64,000 nucleotides of DNA from Comamonadaceae bacterium (lineage in GTDB: Bacteria; Pseudomonadota; Gammaproteobacteria; Burkholderiales; Burkholderiaceae_C): positions 124,001 through 188,000 of the forward strand of contig JAIYBZ010000035.1 of NCBI GenBank assembly GCA_027488255.1, given 5' to 3'. The notes under the pieces are model-generated. The model was not told the DNA's origin. It saw only the letters and a list, made by a program, of their open reading frames with translations, and searched no databases. Positions 38,816-48,436 of this stretch are shown here, one piece after another. Every line of letters begins with the position of its first letter. The first letter of the stretch is position 1. Both the position numbers and the translations under genes were made by a program.

Positions 38816-39508
38816 TTATTTCAACAAAGTGATGGATTGGATAAGGATCGGTGTCCGTGGGACATCGGTTGGGAAAGGGCCGCCCGCACCAGTGGGGGTG
38901 GACCTGATTTTTTGGACCACATCCATGCCGGATGTGACTTTGCCAAAAACGGTGTAGCCGAACAACTGAGGCGCGTTCAGCAGTTGGGCGCGGGCTACTT
39001 TTTCGTAGACGCGGCCTTGGTACTCAAACTTAGCCACCGGGTCGCCATCTGGAATGGGCGTGGGGTCTAAAAACGCGTTGTCCACCACATTGATGAAAAA
39101 CTGCGAGGTGGCTGAATGCGGGTCATTGGTGCGCGCCATGGCCAAGGTGCCGGTGGTGTTTTTCAGGCCTGCCGCCAAAGACTGACGGCCTTCGTGCTGA
39201 ATCGGCGCGCGCGTTTTTTTCTCTTTGTATTGGGCGTCATATCCACCCGCTTGCACCATAAAGCCCGCAATCACCCGATGAAAAATGGTGCCGTCGTAGT
39301 GTTTGTCGTTCACGTACTGCAAAAAATTGGCCACTGTTTTGGGCGCTTTGTCCGCATAGAGTTCGGCCTCGATGTCGCCCACTGACGTGCTGATGCGGAT
39401 TTTGCTGATGGCTGGGGTTTGCGCCAAAGCCGGCAGCGTGAGCGCCACCGACAAAGCCCAAAACAGGCCCAAGGTGCGCAGGAAACGAAGACGGTGCATG
39501 AAGGCCAT
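38816..39508 (-). CDS. ppiA: Periplasmic peptidyl-prolyl isomerase (cyclophilin)
   Basis: 230 residues. An N-terminal signal peptide ('[20 protein letters not shown]', with 'ALAQ' cleavage) precedes a cyclophilin domain ('[17 protein letters not shown]', '[20 protein letters not shown]', '[18 protein letters not shown]'). It is the periplasmic partner of the adjacent cytoplasmic enzyme. ATG 39499, three codons on, is an alternative start. Confidence 0.93.
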   Translation of the reverse strand: MAFMHRLRFLRTLGLFWALSVALTLPALAQTPAISKIRISTSVGDIEAELYADKAPKTVANFLQYVNDKHYDGTIFHRVIAGFMVQAGGYDAQYKEKKTRAPIQHEGRQSLAAGLKNTTGTLAMARTNDPHSATSQFFINVVDNAFLDPTPIPDGDPVAKFEYQGRVYEKVARAQLLNAPQLFGYTVFGKVTSGMDVVQKIRSTPTGAGGPFPTDVPRTPILIQSITLLK

Positions 39509-39577
39509 GGCGTGGTGAAAGAGTGTGGGGTTGAACAGAGCTGAGGGGAGGGCGCTGGCGTCAGCAGTAGTGCGGGC

Positions 39578-40090
39578 TCAAGGCGCGAACGACTTCAACA
39601 ACTGCTCAGCGGCCAAGCGTTTTTGGCCTGTGCGCGGTTGCGTGGGCGAGGCAGTGGTGGCGTTTTGGTAAGCCTGAATGCCCAGCATGATGTAAACGTC
39701 GCCCATGTTTTCAAGGGCGGTGGCGTAATCGGGTCTTGCCCGCACGGCGGCTTGCAAAGCCGTGAGGGCTTCGGCCAAGCGGCCTTGGCGGGCAAACAGG
39801 GCTGCCAAGTTGTTGTGCGGTTCAGGCAACTCTGGGAAAGACTGCGTCAGACTTTGCAGGGTGTCCATGGCCGCGTTGGTTTGGCCCTGTCCGTCTTGGA
39901 TGCGGCTGAGCAGCAGACGCATTTGCGGATCGGTGGGCTGGGTTTTCAGGTGCGCTTCAGCTTGCGTGCGAGCCTTGGCCCACTGCTCGGATCGGACCAA
40001 CTGGTTCACATCGCCATAAATGTCGGCTTGGGCTCCTAGACTCAGCGTGAGCAAGAGGCAAGACAGGACGATGTGGTGGAGTGAGTGCAT
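39578..40090 (-). CDS. Secreted TPR-repeat protein
   Basis: 170 residues. The N-terminal signal peptide ('HHIVLSCLLLTLSLGAQA') is followed by three TPR-like helix pairs (about residues 25-140), for example 'ELPEPHNNLAALFARQGRLA' and 'DYATALENMGDVYIMLGIQA'. It is likely a periplasmic scaffold. It is first in the run leading to the cyclophilins and lpxH. ATG 40090 is chosen because it gives a normal signal peptide. Confidence 0.8.
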   Translation of the reverse strand: MHSLHHIVLSCLLLTLSLGAQADIYGDVNQLVRSEQWAKARTQAEAHLKTQPTDPQMRLLLSRIQDGQGQTNAAMDTLQSLTQSFPELPEPHNNLAALFARQGRLAEALTALQAAVRARPDYATALENMGDVYIMLGIQAYQNATTASPTQPRTGQKRLAAEQLLKSFAP

Positions 40091-40326
40091 ACGCGCCGAT
40101 AGTATCGAATCTGGGCTGCCCAGAAACTGGGAGCGGGCCCCTGACGGGGATATACTGAAAACGATTGTAACGGAGGCCATGCGGCCAAACAGTTGCCAAA
40201 AAGACCTGCTGTCCACCCGTCACGCAGGTACAAAGGCGGTGAATTTCTGGTTTTTTCTTGCCGGACCCCGAGCCCATTCGGGCACCGTCCTTTTGATCTT
40301 TTGTCTCGAAACATTCTTGATTTGAC

Positions 40327-41703
40327 ATGAGTCTGCGCATTTTCAACACGCTGAGCCGTGCTGTGACCGATTTTTCACCCGCCGAACCGGGACATGTGCG
40401 CATGTACGTGTGCGGCATGACGGTGTATGACCTCTGCCATTTGGGGCATGCGCGCTCGATGATTGCGTTTGACGTGGTGCAACGCTGGCTCAAGGCCAGT
40501 GGCTTCAAGGTGACTTATGTGCGCAACGTCACGGACATTGACGACAAGATCATCAAGCGGGCCTTAGAAAACGGCGAAACCATTCGCCACCTGACCGACC
40601 GCATGATCGACGCCTTGCACCAAGACGCCGATGCCTTGGGCATTGAGCGCCCGCAACACGAGCCGCGTGCCACCGATTACGTGCCCCAAATGTTGCGCAT
40701 GATCGGCACGCTGGAAGAAAAAGGCTTGGCGTATCGATCGGGCAATGGCGATGTCAACTATGCCGTGCGCAAATTTGAAGGCTACGGCAAGCTGTCTGGA
40801 AAATCACTGGACGAGTTGAACGCTGGCGAGCGCGTTGCCGTGGAAACCGAAAAAAACGACCCCTTGGACTTCGTGCTGTGGAAGAGTGCCAAGCCCGCCG
40901 AACCCGAAGATGTCAAGTGGGCCAGCCCCTTTGGCACCGGTCGCCCCGGCTGGCACATCGAGTGCTCGGCCATGGCCTGCGAGTTGTTGGGCCAGACCTT
41001 TGACATTCATGGCGGTGGCGCTGACTTGCAGTTTCCACACCACGAAAACGAAATCGCGCAAAGCGAAGGGGCCAATGGCCAGCCTTTGGCACGCTTTTGG
41101 ATGCACAACGGCTTCATCAATGTGGACAACGAAAAAATGTCCAAGAGCTTGGGCAACTTTTTCACCATCCGCGATGTGCTGAAAGAATTTGACGCCGAGA
41201 CGGTGCGCTTTTTCATCGTGCGCAGCCATTACCGAAGCGCGCTGAACTACAGCGACGTGCACCTCAACGACGCCAAAGGCGCCTTGAAACGCCTTTACAC
41301 CGCCCTGCAAGCCGTGCCACCGGCCTCCGTGAACCTGGATTGGACCGACCCGCTGGCGGCCCGCTTCAAGGCGGCCATGGACGAAGACTTTGGCACGCCC
41401 GAAGCCGTGGCCGTGTTGTTTGAATTGGCCAGTGAAGTCAACCGCACTGGCTCGGCCGAGAAAGCCGGCTTGCTGAAAACCCTCGGCGGCCTGTTGGGCT
41501 TGTTGCAAACCGACCCGACAGCGTATTTGCAATCGGGTGCGGGGCTGGACGATGCCGCCATTCAGGCCCAGATTCAAGCCCGAGCCGATGCAAAAAAAGC
41601 CAAAAACTTTGCCGAAGCCGACCGCATCCGCAACGACTTGTTGGCCCAAGGCATTGTGTTGAAAGACTCGGCCACCGGCACCACTTGGGAGGCCGTGCAG
41701 TGA
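40327..41703 (+). CDS. cysS: Cysteinyl-tRNA synthetase
   Basis: 458 residues. The HIGH motif appears as '[11 protein letters not shown]' with zinc ligand Cys29 just before. Other motifs are '[13 protein letters not shown]', '[13 protein letters not shown]' and KMSKS in '[11 protein letters not shown]'. It charges tRNA-Cys. It is first in a plus-strand run with a glycosylase, accA, tilS and lysC. The next gene starts inside its stop codon (GTGA). Confidence 0.98.
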   Translation: MSLRIFNTLSRAVTDFSPAEPGHVRMYVCGMTVYDLCHLGHARSMIAFDVVQRWLKASGFKVTYVRNVTDIDDKIIKRALENGETIRHLTDRMIDALHQDADALGIERPQHEPRATDYVPQMLRMIGTLEEKGLAYRSGNGDVNYAVRKFEGYGKLSGKSLDELNAGERVAVETEKNDPLDFVLWKSAKPAEPEDVKWASPFGTGRPGWHIECSAMACELLGQTFDIHGGGADLQFPHHENEIAQSEGANGQPLARFWMHNGFINVDNEKMSKSLGNFFTIRDVLKEFDAETVRFFIVRSHYRSALNYSDVHLNDAKGALKRLYTALQAVPPASVNLDWTDPLAARFKAAMDEDFGTPEAVAVLFELASEVNRTGSAEKAGLLKTLGGLLGLLQTDPTAYLQSGAGLDDAAIQAQIQARADAKKAKNFAEADRIRNDLLAQGIVLKDSATGTTWEAVQ

Positions 41704-42338
41704 CGGCGTCTGTCGTTCCCGTGACCCCGGCCTATTGGGCCGAGGCGTGCGCGCACCTGGCCAAAAAAGACCGGGTCATGAAAAAACTCATTCCTCAGTT
41801 TGGCAACGCCATTTTGGAAACCCGTGGGGATGCGTTTGTCACCTTGGCCCGATCTATTGTGGGCCAGCAAATTTCGGTGAAAGCGGCGCAATCGGTGTGG
41901 GACCGGTTTTCGGTTTTGACCAAACGCCTCACGCCCGCAGCGGTGCTCAAACTCAAGGTGGACGACATGCGTGCGGCGGGTTTGTCGGCCCGCAAGGTCG
42001 AATATTTGGTCGACTTGGCCATGCATTTCAGCTCGGGCACGGTGCACGTCAAGGCCTGGCAAGACATGGACGACGAGGCCATCATTGACGAGTTGGTGGC
42101 CATTCGGGGCATTGGACGTTGGACGGCCGAGATGTTTTTAATTTTTCACCTGATGCGCCCCAATGTGTTGCCTTTGGACGACGTGGGGCTGATCAACGGC
42201 ATCAGCCGCAATTATTTTTCGGGCGAACCCGTCAGCCGCAGCGATGCCCGTGAAGTGGCCCAGGCTTGGAGCCCCTTTTCGACGGTGGCAACTTGGTATA
42301 TTTGGCGCTCACTGGATCCCGTGCCCGTGGCGTATTGA
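41700..42338 (+). CDS. DNA-3-methyladenine glycosylase II-like (HhH-GPD)
   Basis: 212 residues. The helix-hairpin-helix motif is '[20 protein letters not shown]', with the catalytic Asp in '[13 protein letters not shown]'. The N-terminal '[20 protein letters not shown]' is typical of AlkA-type enzymes. It removes alkylated bases for base-excision repair. Its GTG start overlaps the cysS stop by four bases. It lacks an N-terminal Ada-like domain and an iron-sulfur cluster loop. Confidence 0.92.
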   Translation: MTASVVPVTPAYWAEACAHLAKKDRVMKKLIPQFGNAILETRGDAFVTLARSIVGQQISVKAAQSVWDRFSVLTKRLTPAAVLKLKVDDMRAAGLSARKVEYLVDLAMHFSSGTVHVKAWQDMDDEAIIDELVAIRGIGRWTAEMFLIFHLMRPNVLPLDDVGLINGISRNYFSGEPVSRSDAREVAQAWSPFSTVATWYIWRSLDPVPVAY

Positions 42339-42382
42339 GGGTGTGGCGAGGCGTCCCCCGGTTATGAACAGAGGAGTAAAAC

Positions 42383-43357
42383 TTGGCTAAAAAAACTTTT
42401 CTCGATTTTGAGCAACCCGTTGCCGAACTCGAGGCCAAGATCGAAGAGTTGCGCTATGTGCAGACCGAGTCAGCGGTGGACATCACCCTAGAAATCGACC
42501 AGCTGAGCAAGAAAAGCCAGCAGCTGACCAAAGATATCTACAGTGACCTGACACCTTGGCAAATCACCAAGATCGCGCGTCACCCAGAGCGTCCTTACAC
42601 CCTCGATTACATCAACGGCATCTTCACCGACTTCACCGAAATGCACGGTGACCGTCACTTTGCCGACGATTTGTCGATCGTGGGCGGCTTGGCCCGATTC
42701 AACGGCCAAGCTTGCATGGTGGTGGGCCAACAAAAAGGGCGCGACACCAAAGAGCGCACCATGCGCAACTTTGGCATGAGCAAGCCCGAGGGCTACCGTA
42801 AAGCGTTGCGCCTCATGAAGACTGCAGAAAAGTTCAAGTTGCCGGTCTTCACCTTTGTCGACACCCCCGGCGCCTATCCCGGCATTGACGCCGAAGAGCG
42901 TGGCCAGTCTGAGGCGATTGGCCGCAACATCTACGAAATGGCCCAATTGGAAGTGCCCATCATCACCACCATCATTGGCGAGGGCGGATCGGGTGGCGCC
43001 TTGGCGATTTCGGTGGCCGATCAGGTGTTGATGTTGCAGTACTCGGTGTATTCGGTCATCAGCCCCGAAGGCTGTGCTTCTATTTTGTGGAAAACCAGTG
43101 ACAAGGCCGAAGTGGCGGCCGATGCCCTGGGCATCACCGCGCACCGTTTGAAGGCCTTGAACTTGGTCGACAAAATCGTCAACGAACCCGTCGGGGGCGC
43201 GCACCGCGACACCGAGCAAATGGTGTCGTTTTTGAAACGTGCTTTGGGAGATGCGTGGCGTCAAGTGGCCGACCTGAAACCCAAAGAGCTGTTAGAGCGT
43301 CGCTATGAGCGCCTGAACAGCTACGGTCGTTTCACCGACACCAAAGCCAGCAAATAA
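42383..43357 (+). CDS. accA: Acetyl-CoA carboxylase carboxyltransferase subunit alpha
   Basis: 324 residues. AccA features are '[16 protein letters not shown]', '[20 protein letters not shown]', '[20 protein letters not shown]' and '[20 protein letters not shown]'. With AccD it transfers carboxyl from biotin to acetyl-CoA in fatty acid synthesis. The start is a TTG at 42383 with GAGGAG upstream. No other ACC subunits are nearby. Confidence 0.98.
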   Translation: MAKKTFLDFEQPVAELEAKIEELRYVQTESAVDITLEIDQLSKKSQQLTKDIYSDLTPWQITKIARHPERPYTLDYINGIFTDFTEMHGDRHFADDLSIVGGLARFNGQACMVVGQQKGRDTKERTMRNFGMSKPEGYRKALRLMKTAEKFKLPVFTFVDTPGAYPGIDAEERGQSEAIGRNIYEMAQLEVPIITTIIGEGGSGGALAISVADQVLMLQYSVYSVISPEGCASILWKTSDKAEVAADALGITAHRLKALNLVDKIVNEPVGGAHRDTEQMVSFLKRALGDAWRQVADLKPKELLERRYERLNSYGRFTDTKASK

Positions 43358-43385
43358 ACAGCAGCAGAGCCTGCTGGCAGCGCAC

Positions 43386-44339
43386 ATGGCTCAAACCCTT
43401 GACCAGGCCCTGGCTGCATTCAGCCCGGGCCTTCCTTTTGTGGTGGCCTTCAGTGGTGGCGCCGACTCGAGCGCATTGTTGCTGGCCTGTGCCCAACGCT
43501 GGCCTGGGCAGGTGAGGGCCGTTCACATTCACCATGGCTTGCAAGCCGCCGCGGATGACTTCGAGGCGCACTGCCGCGACAAGTGCCGTCAATGGCAAGT
43601 GCCTTTGGCGGTGCGGCGTGTACAGGCCCAGCCCGCTGCGGGCGAAAGCCCCGAAGATGCAGCCAGAAAAGCCCGTTACGCCGCCTTGTCAGAAGCCGTT
43701 CAAGCCGAATGGCCCGAGGTGCGTGACGTGGTTTTGGCCCAGCACGCGGACGATCAAGTGGAGACTTTGCTGATTGCCTTGTCGCGCGGGGCGGGTTTGC
43801 CGGGTTTGGCCAGCATGCCTGCACAGTGGGAGCGCGGGGGCCTCAGATGGCACCGTCCTCTGTTGTCGGTGCAGGGCTTGGCGCTGCGTGAGTGGCTGTC
43901 CCGGCAAGCGCCTGACTCATCGCCCCAGTGGATTGAAGACCCCAGCAACACCGATGTGCGGTTCACCCGAAATAGGCTGCGGGCCCAAGTTTTACCGGCA
44001 TTGGCCGAGGCCTTGCCGGCGTTCAGGGAAACCTTTGCGCGCAGCGCCGCGCACGCCGCGCAGGCCCAAGAAGTGCTGAACGAATTGGCCGCTGAAGAGT
44101 TGGCGCGCATCGGGGTGCCCCCGCGCATTGAGGCTTTGCAGCAGCTGAGCCGGGCGCGCCAAGCTTTGGTGCTGCGGCATTGGCTGCGCCAGCACCATGC
44201 CACCACCCCCAGTTCGGCGCAACTTCAAGAGTTGCTCGCCCAAGTGGCGGCTTGCACCACCCGAGGCCATCGGCTGCATTTGAAGGTGGGGCAGAGTTAT
44301 GTTGAACGCAACGGCGCCTATTTGACTTACTTGGCTTGA
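43386..44339 (+). CDS. tilS: tRNA(Ile)-lysidine synthase
   Basis: 317 residues. PP-loop motif 'VVAFSGGADSSALLLAC', then 'VHIHHGLQAAADDFEAHCRD' and 'LAQHADDQVETLLIALSRGA'. It modifies the wobble C of the AUA-reading tRNA-Ile. The protein is shorter than E. coli TilS (432 residues) and lacks most of the C-terminal tRNA-binding domains. It lies 28 bases after accA, a conserved neighbour in Burkholderiales. Confidence 0.95.
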   Translation: MAQTLDQALAAFSPGLPFVVAFSGGADSSALLLACAQRWPGQVRAVHIHHGLQAAADDFEAHCRDKCRQWQVPLAVRRVQAQPAAGESPEDAARKARYAALSEAVQAEWPEVRDVVLAQHADDQVETLLIALSRGAGLPGLASMPAQWERGGLRWHRPLLSVQGLALREWLSRQAPDSSPQWIEDPSNTDVRFTRNRLRAQVLPALAEALPAFRETFARSAAHAAQAQEVLNELAAEELARIGVPPRIEALQQLSRARQALVLRHWLRQHHATTPSSAQLQELLAQVAACTTRGHRLHLKVGQSYVERNGAYLTYLA

Positions 44340-44490
44340 AGGCCTCCCTTGCGCACGGCGCGGTGGTCAAGAAAGTGTCAGCACGATGGGTACAATTGAC
44401 AGGATTTTCTGAGAGAAATCTCTTGGCAAGTGTCTGTAATGCGTTGCGCCTCAGCGCTCAATCGCTTTCAAACTTTATTCATAACTTCAA

Positions 44491-45753
44491 ATGGCTTTGA
44501 TCGTTCATAAATACGGCGGCACCTCGATGGGCTCGACCGAGCGCATTCGCAATGTCGCCAAGCGCGTGGCCAAATGGGCGCGCGCGGGCCACCAAATCGT
44601 GGTGGTTCCGAGCGCCATGAGTGGCGAAACCAACCGGCTCTTGGGCTTGGCCAAAGAATTGGCACCGGCCAAACCCGGCGACGCCTACCACCGCGAACTC
44701 GACATGCTGGCCTCGACCGGCGAACAAGCATCTTCGGCCCTGTTGGCCATCGCTTTGCAATCCGAAGGCCAGCCTTCGGTCAGCTATGCGGGTTGGCAAG
44801 TGCCCATCAAAACCAACAGCGCCTTCACCAAAGCGCGCATCGAATCTATCGACGATGTGCGCGTTCGCGCCGACCTGAACCAAGGCAAAGTGGTCATCAT
44901 CACAGGCTTTCAGGGCGTGGACGAGCAGGGCAACATCACCACCTTGGGCCGTGGCGGCTCGGACACTTCGGCGGTGGCGGTGGCCGCGGCACTGAAAGCC
45001 GACGAGTGCTTGATCTACACCGATGTGGATGGCGTGTACACCACAGACCCCCGCGTGGTGCCTGAAGCGCGCCGCTTGCACACCGTGAGCTTTGAGGAAA
45101 TGCTGGAAATGGCCTCCTTGGGCTCCAAGGTGCTGCAAATCCGCTCGGTCGAATTTGCCGGCAAATACAAAGTGCCCATGCGCGTGCTGTCCAGCTTCAC
45201 GCCTTGGGACATTGACATCAACGAAGAAGCCGCCTCTGGCACCCTGATCACTTTTGAGGAAGACGAACAAATGGAACAAGCCGTCGTATCCGGCATCGCA
45301 TTCAACCGCGACGAAGCCAAAATCTCTGTCCTGGGCGTCCCTGACAAGCCCGGCATTGCCTACCAAATCTTGGGCGCTGTGGCCGATGCCAACATCGAAG
45401 TGGACGTGATCATTCAAAACCTGAGCAAAGACGGCAAGACCGACTTCAGCTTCACGGTGCACCGCAATGACTACGCCAAAACCATCGACTTGCTCAAAGA
45501 CAAAGTGCTGCCCGCCTTGGGCGCGGCCGATGTGATTGGCGATGCCAAGATCTGCAAAGTGTCGATCGTGGGCATCGGCATGCGCAGCCATGTGGGCGTG
45601 GCCAGCAAGATGTTCCGCTCGTTGAGCGAAGAGGGCATCAACATCCAAATGATCTCCACTTCCGAGATCAAGACTTCGGTCGTGATCGACGAAAAATACA
45701 TGGAATTGGCCGTGCGCGCTCTGCACAAAGCCTTCGATCTGGACCAAGCTTAA
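44491..45753 (+). CDS. lysC: Aspartate kinase
   Basis: 420 residues. The kinase domain starts 'LIVHKYGGTSMGSTERI' and contains 'GRGGSDTSAVAVAAALKADE'. Two ACT domains follow (about residues 265-410, 'ISVLGVPDKPGIAYQILGAV' and 'VSIVGIGMRSHVGVASKMF'), which allow feedback control by lysine and threonine. It makes aspartyl-phosphate for lysine, threonine and methionine synthesis. No lysine riboswitch is visible in the 150 bases upstream. Confidence 0.98.
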   Translation: MALIVHKYGGTSMGSTERIRNVAKRVAKWARAGHQIVVVPSAMSGETNRLLGLAKELAPAKPGDAYHRELDMLASTGEQASSALLAIALQSEGQPSVSYAGWQVPIKTNSAFTKARIESIDDVRVRADLNQGKVVIITGFQGVDEQGNITTLGRGGSDTSAVAVAAALKADECLIYTDVDGVYTTDPRVVPEARRLHTVSFEEMLEMASLGSKVLQIRSVEFAGKYKVPMRVLSSFTPWDIDINEEAASGTLITFEEDEQMEQAVVSGIAFNRDEAKISVLGVPDKPGIAYQILGAVADANIEVDVIIQNLSKDGKTDFSFTVHRNDYAKTIDLLKDKVLPALGAADVIGDAKICKVSIVGIGMRSHVGVASKMFRSLSEEGINIQMISTSEIKTSVVIDEKYMELAVRALHKAFDLDQA

Positions 45754-45761
45754 GTTATACT
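45733..45761 (+). promoter_or_regulatory. Candidate promoter of tRNA-Ser
   Basis: TTCGAT (45733-45738), a 17-base spacer and TATACT (45756-45761). The -10 is strong and the -35 weak. It lies in the 3' end of lysC, 11 bases before the mature tRNA. Confidence 0.5.
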
Positions 45762-45771
45762 CTTGACCATT

Positions 45772-45864
45772 GGAAACGTGACCGAGTGGCCGAAGGTGCT
45801 CCCCTGCTAAGGGAGTATGGGGTGTAGAGCCTCATCGAGGGTTCGAATCCCTCCGTTTCCGCCA
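45772..45864 (+). tRNA. tRNA-Ser (anticodon GCU)
   Basis: 93 bases including the encoded CCA. It has acceptor GGAAACG/CGTTTCC, anticodon loop CTGCTAA with anticodon GCT, a long class II variable arm and T-loop GGTTCGAATCC. It reads AGC/AGU. The AT-richer accessory segment begins immediately downstream. Confidence 0.96.
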
Positions 45865-45907
45865 AGTCAATAGGCTTTATGCGGGTTTGACAGTTTTTTG
45901 TGTGAAA

Positions 45908-46210
45908 TTACCACATCCGTAACCACACAACTTTGAAAGCGGCCTCCCTTGGAGGCCGTTTCTCATTCCGTAAAGCACTTAACTGGAGTTTTTTGCCATC
46001 GTTTGCCCCGAAAGCATGGGCTTGACAACCCTCATGTTCGGAAATGAAATAGTCTCTAGCGTCTTGTGCAATGTCTTTGGGCGGTGCCATCCACGGTGGC
46101 TCGGACTTCCTGCCGCAATGCTTGCATTCATATGCCTGTATAACAGCGTCAATGAGGATGTGAGAACTCAATTTATTCTTTGATTCGCGAGGCGAATGAA
46201 TGTCGTACAA
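45908..46210 (-). CDS. Possible small zinc-binding protein, uncertain
   Basis: A 100-codon frame with a TTG start. It contains 'AYECKHCGRKSEPPW' and 'ISEHEGCQAHAF', a CxxC...HxxC arrangement that could bind zinc. The C-terminal part overlaps the hairpin of the tRNA-Ser terminator, which argues against it. No family is recognised. Confidence 0.3.
   Translation of the reverse strand: MYDIHSPRESKNKLSSHILIDAVIQAYECKHCGRKSEPPWMAPPKDIAQDARDYFISEHEGCQAHAFGANDGKKLQLSALRNEKRPPREAAFKVVWLRMW
45940..45963 (+). terminator. Intrinsic terminator after tRNA-Ser
   Basis: CGGCCTCC/GGAGGCCG arms with a CTT loop, followed by TTTCTC. It is 75 bases after the tRNA. Confidence 0.75.
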
Positions 46211-46234
46211 CTACCGACCAGTAAGGGAACGCTA

Positions 46235-47206
46235 ATGGCACTTTCAGAAATACTGGCGACAATTGGGAACTCATATGAACAGGCCAAACTTGAAGGCTTT
46301 GGAGGACATCCCCTAGCAAACATCATTCGCAGGGAATGGCCGCTATCAATTGCCGAACTTCTTCCTAACCGCTCCGAATTTCATTTTAAAGGTAGTGCGG
46401 GTCAAGGCAGATGGTCAGACAGCCCATGGGCCGCAATTTTCGACCCAATAGTTACATCAAGTGCTGAAACAGGTTACTACCCAGTTTTCCTCTTCTCTGA
46501 AACCTTCGAAGATGTATCGTTAGTTATGGGACAAGGCACATACGAAGTTCGTAAAGAATTTGGCCGAGGGACTCTGGAAATTCTTGAAATGCGTGCAAAG
46601 TTACTAAGACAAAGAGTTCCAGAATTTCGACAAAGATTCAATGAAGGGCCTTTCCCAATAAAGTCTTCCGCTCATGCAGGGGATGACTGGAGCGTCTCTA
46701 GCGCCTGGGGGAAACAATACAGCGTTATGAATCTGCCATCTAATGAGGAACTAGGTGGAGACCTAATTGAAATGGTTAATCTTTACAGGTTGGCCACACA
46801 AAGGGGGGGGATAGACCTTGCCGATGGTGCTTCTGAGACAGATGGGAACAGCGAAGAATCTAGCCCTCAGGCCCAACTAGAGGGCGCTAGACGAGAAAGA
46901 TTTCATTTCAGAATTGAAAGACAGCGGAATAACAAACTTTCTAGAGAAGCAAAGCGTTTACATGGATATGTATGCCAGGGCTGCGGTTTTTCGTTCGAGT
47001 CAGTTTATGGAAGCATTGGTCGTAACTACATTGAGGCACACCACCTTACGCCCTTGCATGCACTGAGCGGCGAAGGTCCTGTATTGACCAATCCTGAAAC
47101 TGACTTCGCTGTTCTATGTGCGAATTGTCACAAGATGATTCATGCGATGGGATGTCCAAGTATTGAAGTGTTTAAATTAAACATTCAAAACCCTAATGAT
47201 GATTAA
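46235..47206 (+). CDS. Type IV (modification-dependent) restriction endonuclease, McrB-N/HNH
   Basis: 323 residues. The N-terminal part ('KGSAGQGRWSDSPWAAIFDP', 'GYYPVFLFSETFEDVSLVMG') matches the MrcB N-terminal/DUF3578 domain that reads modified DNA. The C-terminal HNH nuclease has two CxxC pairs ('CQGCGFSF', 'LCANCHKMIH') and 'YIEAHHLTPLHAL'. It should cut DNA carrying modified bases, as ScoMcrA-like enzymes do. ATG 46235 follows AAGGGAAC. A run of eight G residues lies in the linker. No methyltransferase is present, as expected for type IV. AT-rich codon use fits horizontal transfer. Confidence 0.82.
   Translation: MALSEILATIGNSYEQAKLEGFGGHPLANIIRREWPLSIAELLPNRSEFHFKGSAGQGRWSDSPWAAIFDPIVTSSAETGYYPVFLFSETFEDVSLVMGQGTYEVRKEFGRGTLEILEMRAKLLRQRVPEFRQRFNEGPFPIKSSAHAGDDWSVSSAWGKQYSVMNLPSNEELGGDLIEMVNLYRLATQRGGIDLADGASETDGNSEESSPQAQLEGARRERFHFRIERQRNNKLSREAKRLHGYVCQGCGFSFESVYGSIGRNYIEAHHLTPLHALSGEGPVLTNPETDFAVLCANCHKMIHAMGCPSIEVFKLNIQNPNDD
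46803..46810 (+). repeat. G8 homopolymer tract inside the restriction gene
   Basis: Eight consecutive G residues encode part of Arg-Gly-Gly in the linker between the reading domain and the HNH nuclease. Slippage would shift the frame before the nuclease. Confidence 0.8.
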
Positions 47207-47260
47207 AGTTAAAAGCTGAATACGCTCTTTTTAAGAAACATAAGACCAAGTAGAAATCAA

Positions 47261-47836
47261 ATGGCATACAAAAAAATTGCTTCAATGGAGCCACAAGAGT
47301 TAGAAAGCGCAATCGCTTGGGGCATTTATAAAGGTGGTCTATCCCTTGCGGTGGTCTTATTTATTCTCTGGATATTTATGCCATTTATACTTCCTTTGGC
47401 GCTACTTGCTAGCGGCTATGCTACAGAAAATTGGCTGGAACCATTCGTTAACTATGTGTTTGAAAAATCCAAGAAAGAATGGCGTGAGATATTTCTAAAT
47501 ACTTTTTGGCTATTGTTAATTATTTCGGTAATTTTTACCTCCATATATCTGTTTTCTAAAACTAAGATTTATCTCAAAATTGGCAATTGGTTTAATTATC
47601 GATTGTCTAACGCTGAGGGGGGCGATAGTAATTGGCGATTTATCGGACTCATAATTGGCCTTATGTCAGCTTTTAATTTTGCTCTTGCCGCATTTGCCTT
47701 CAGTACTATGCCTAGAGATTTCAACCTTGATGATTTCATTTTTTTGCTTGGTAGTTTTCTGATTACATGCACAGCAATTTACTTTTCATTGAGAAAACGT
47801 AAATCTAAAATCACCGAGTATTCCGGGGATGCGTGA
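47261..47836 (+). CDS. Hypothetical membrane protein
   Basis: 191 residues with four predicted membrane helices (about residues 27-52, 80-103, 122-148 and 155-177) and a basic C-terminal tail. No domain is recognised. It is AT-rich like the restriction gene 54 bases upstream, and may be its accessory partner or an unrelated passenger. Confidence 0.6.
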   Translation: MAYKKIASMEPQELESAIAWGIYKGGLSLAVVLFILWIFMPFILPLALLASGYATENWLEPFVNYVFEKSKKEWREIFLNTFWLLLIISVIFTSIYLFSKTKIYLKIGNWFNYRLSNAEGGDSNWRFIGLIIGLMSAFNFALAAFAFSTMPRDFNLDDFIFLLGSFLITCTAIYFSLRKRKSKITEYSGDA

Positions 47837-48097
47837 CTGAGTCTAACGCCGCTTCTTCCAAGCTACGATTGTCGATTGGGCTACGCCTTTGATAAATTTA
47901 CTGCGACCTACTTGGCATTCCCCCAAACCTGTAGACACTTTTCATAGCGCAGTTTGACGATTCCGAGGATGAGCCGATAAGCACAGACATTGAACGTGCT
48001 ACAGAGGTGGAGGCTCCGGCAGTGGCGCAGATGCAGTGGATTTTTTGAAGGGATCTGGTGCTGCTGTTTTGGTTCGAGGTCTCCCACGTGGGCGTAG
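47837..48097. other. Gene-poor stretch, probable remnant
   Basis: No intact gene. A plus-strand frame of 37 codons (47935-48048), ending at a TGA and containing 'FDDSEDEPISTDIERATEVE', looks like the acidic tail of a lost protein. A minus-strand frame ending at 47908 also has protein-like composition. Neither can be assigned. Confidence 0.35.
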
Positions 48098-48436
48098 TTA
48101 GCACCGTTGCACCAATTGTTTGACAACCCCTTCAATCCAATCACGATCAACCACGGACAGCCCCGACAGCCAGATGCCTATGCGTTCAGCATGTTCCAAA
48201 GGTGGGAGGGATTCTTCGGCCAGCAGATCGGCAATGGTGGTGTTGAGCAAACGAGCGACAGTGTCCACCACGGTCAACGGGGGAAGGATGTTGCCGGTCT
48301 CGTAGCGCGACACGGTCAAGGTGTCGATGTCGAGGTATTCGGCGAGCTGTTCTTGTGTCAGGCCAACGGCCCGACGGCGGTCCCCCATGTTGCGGCCCAA
48401 ACGTCTGGCCAGCGACCGGCGAATGGGTTTGACCAT
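48098..48436 (-). CDS. XRE-family helix-turn-helix regulator
   Basis: 112 residues. The HTH is 'RAVGLTQEQLAEYLDIDTLT' followed by 'VSRYETGNILPPLTVVDTVA'. A short C-terminal helical part follows. It is divergent from luxR across 279 bases and is well placed to control it, or to control the upstream restriction genes. Its GC content is closer to the core genome. Confidence 0.82.
   Translation of the reverse strand: MVKPIRRSLARRLGRNMGDRRRAVGLTQEQLAEYLDIDTLTVSRYETGNILPPLTVVDTVARLLNTTIADLLAEESLPPLEHAERIGIWLSGLSVVDRDWIEGVVKQLVQRC

Noticed and set aside
44340..44490. Lysine riboswitch upstream of lysC
   Set aside because: The leader is too short (151 bases) and lacks the known conserved core.
44479..45747. 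422-codon open frame antisense to lysC
   Set aside because: High-GC codon bias opens the opposite strand; the translation is His/Gly-rich with no domain, while lysC is complete on the other strand.
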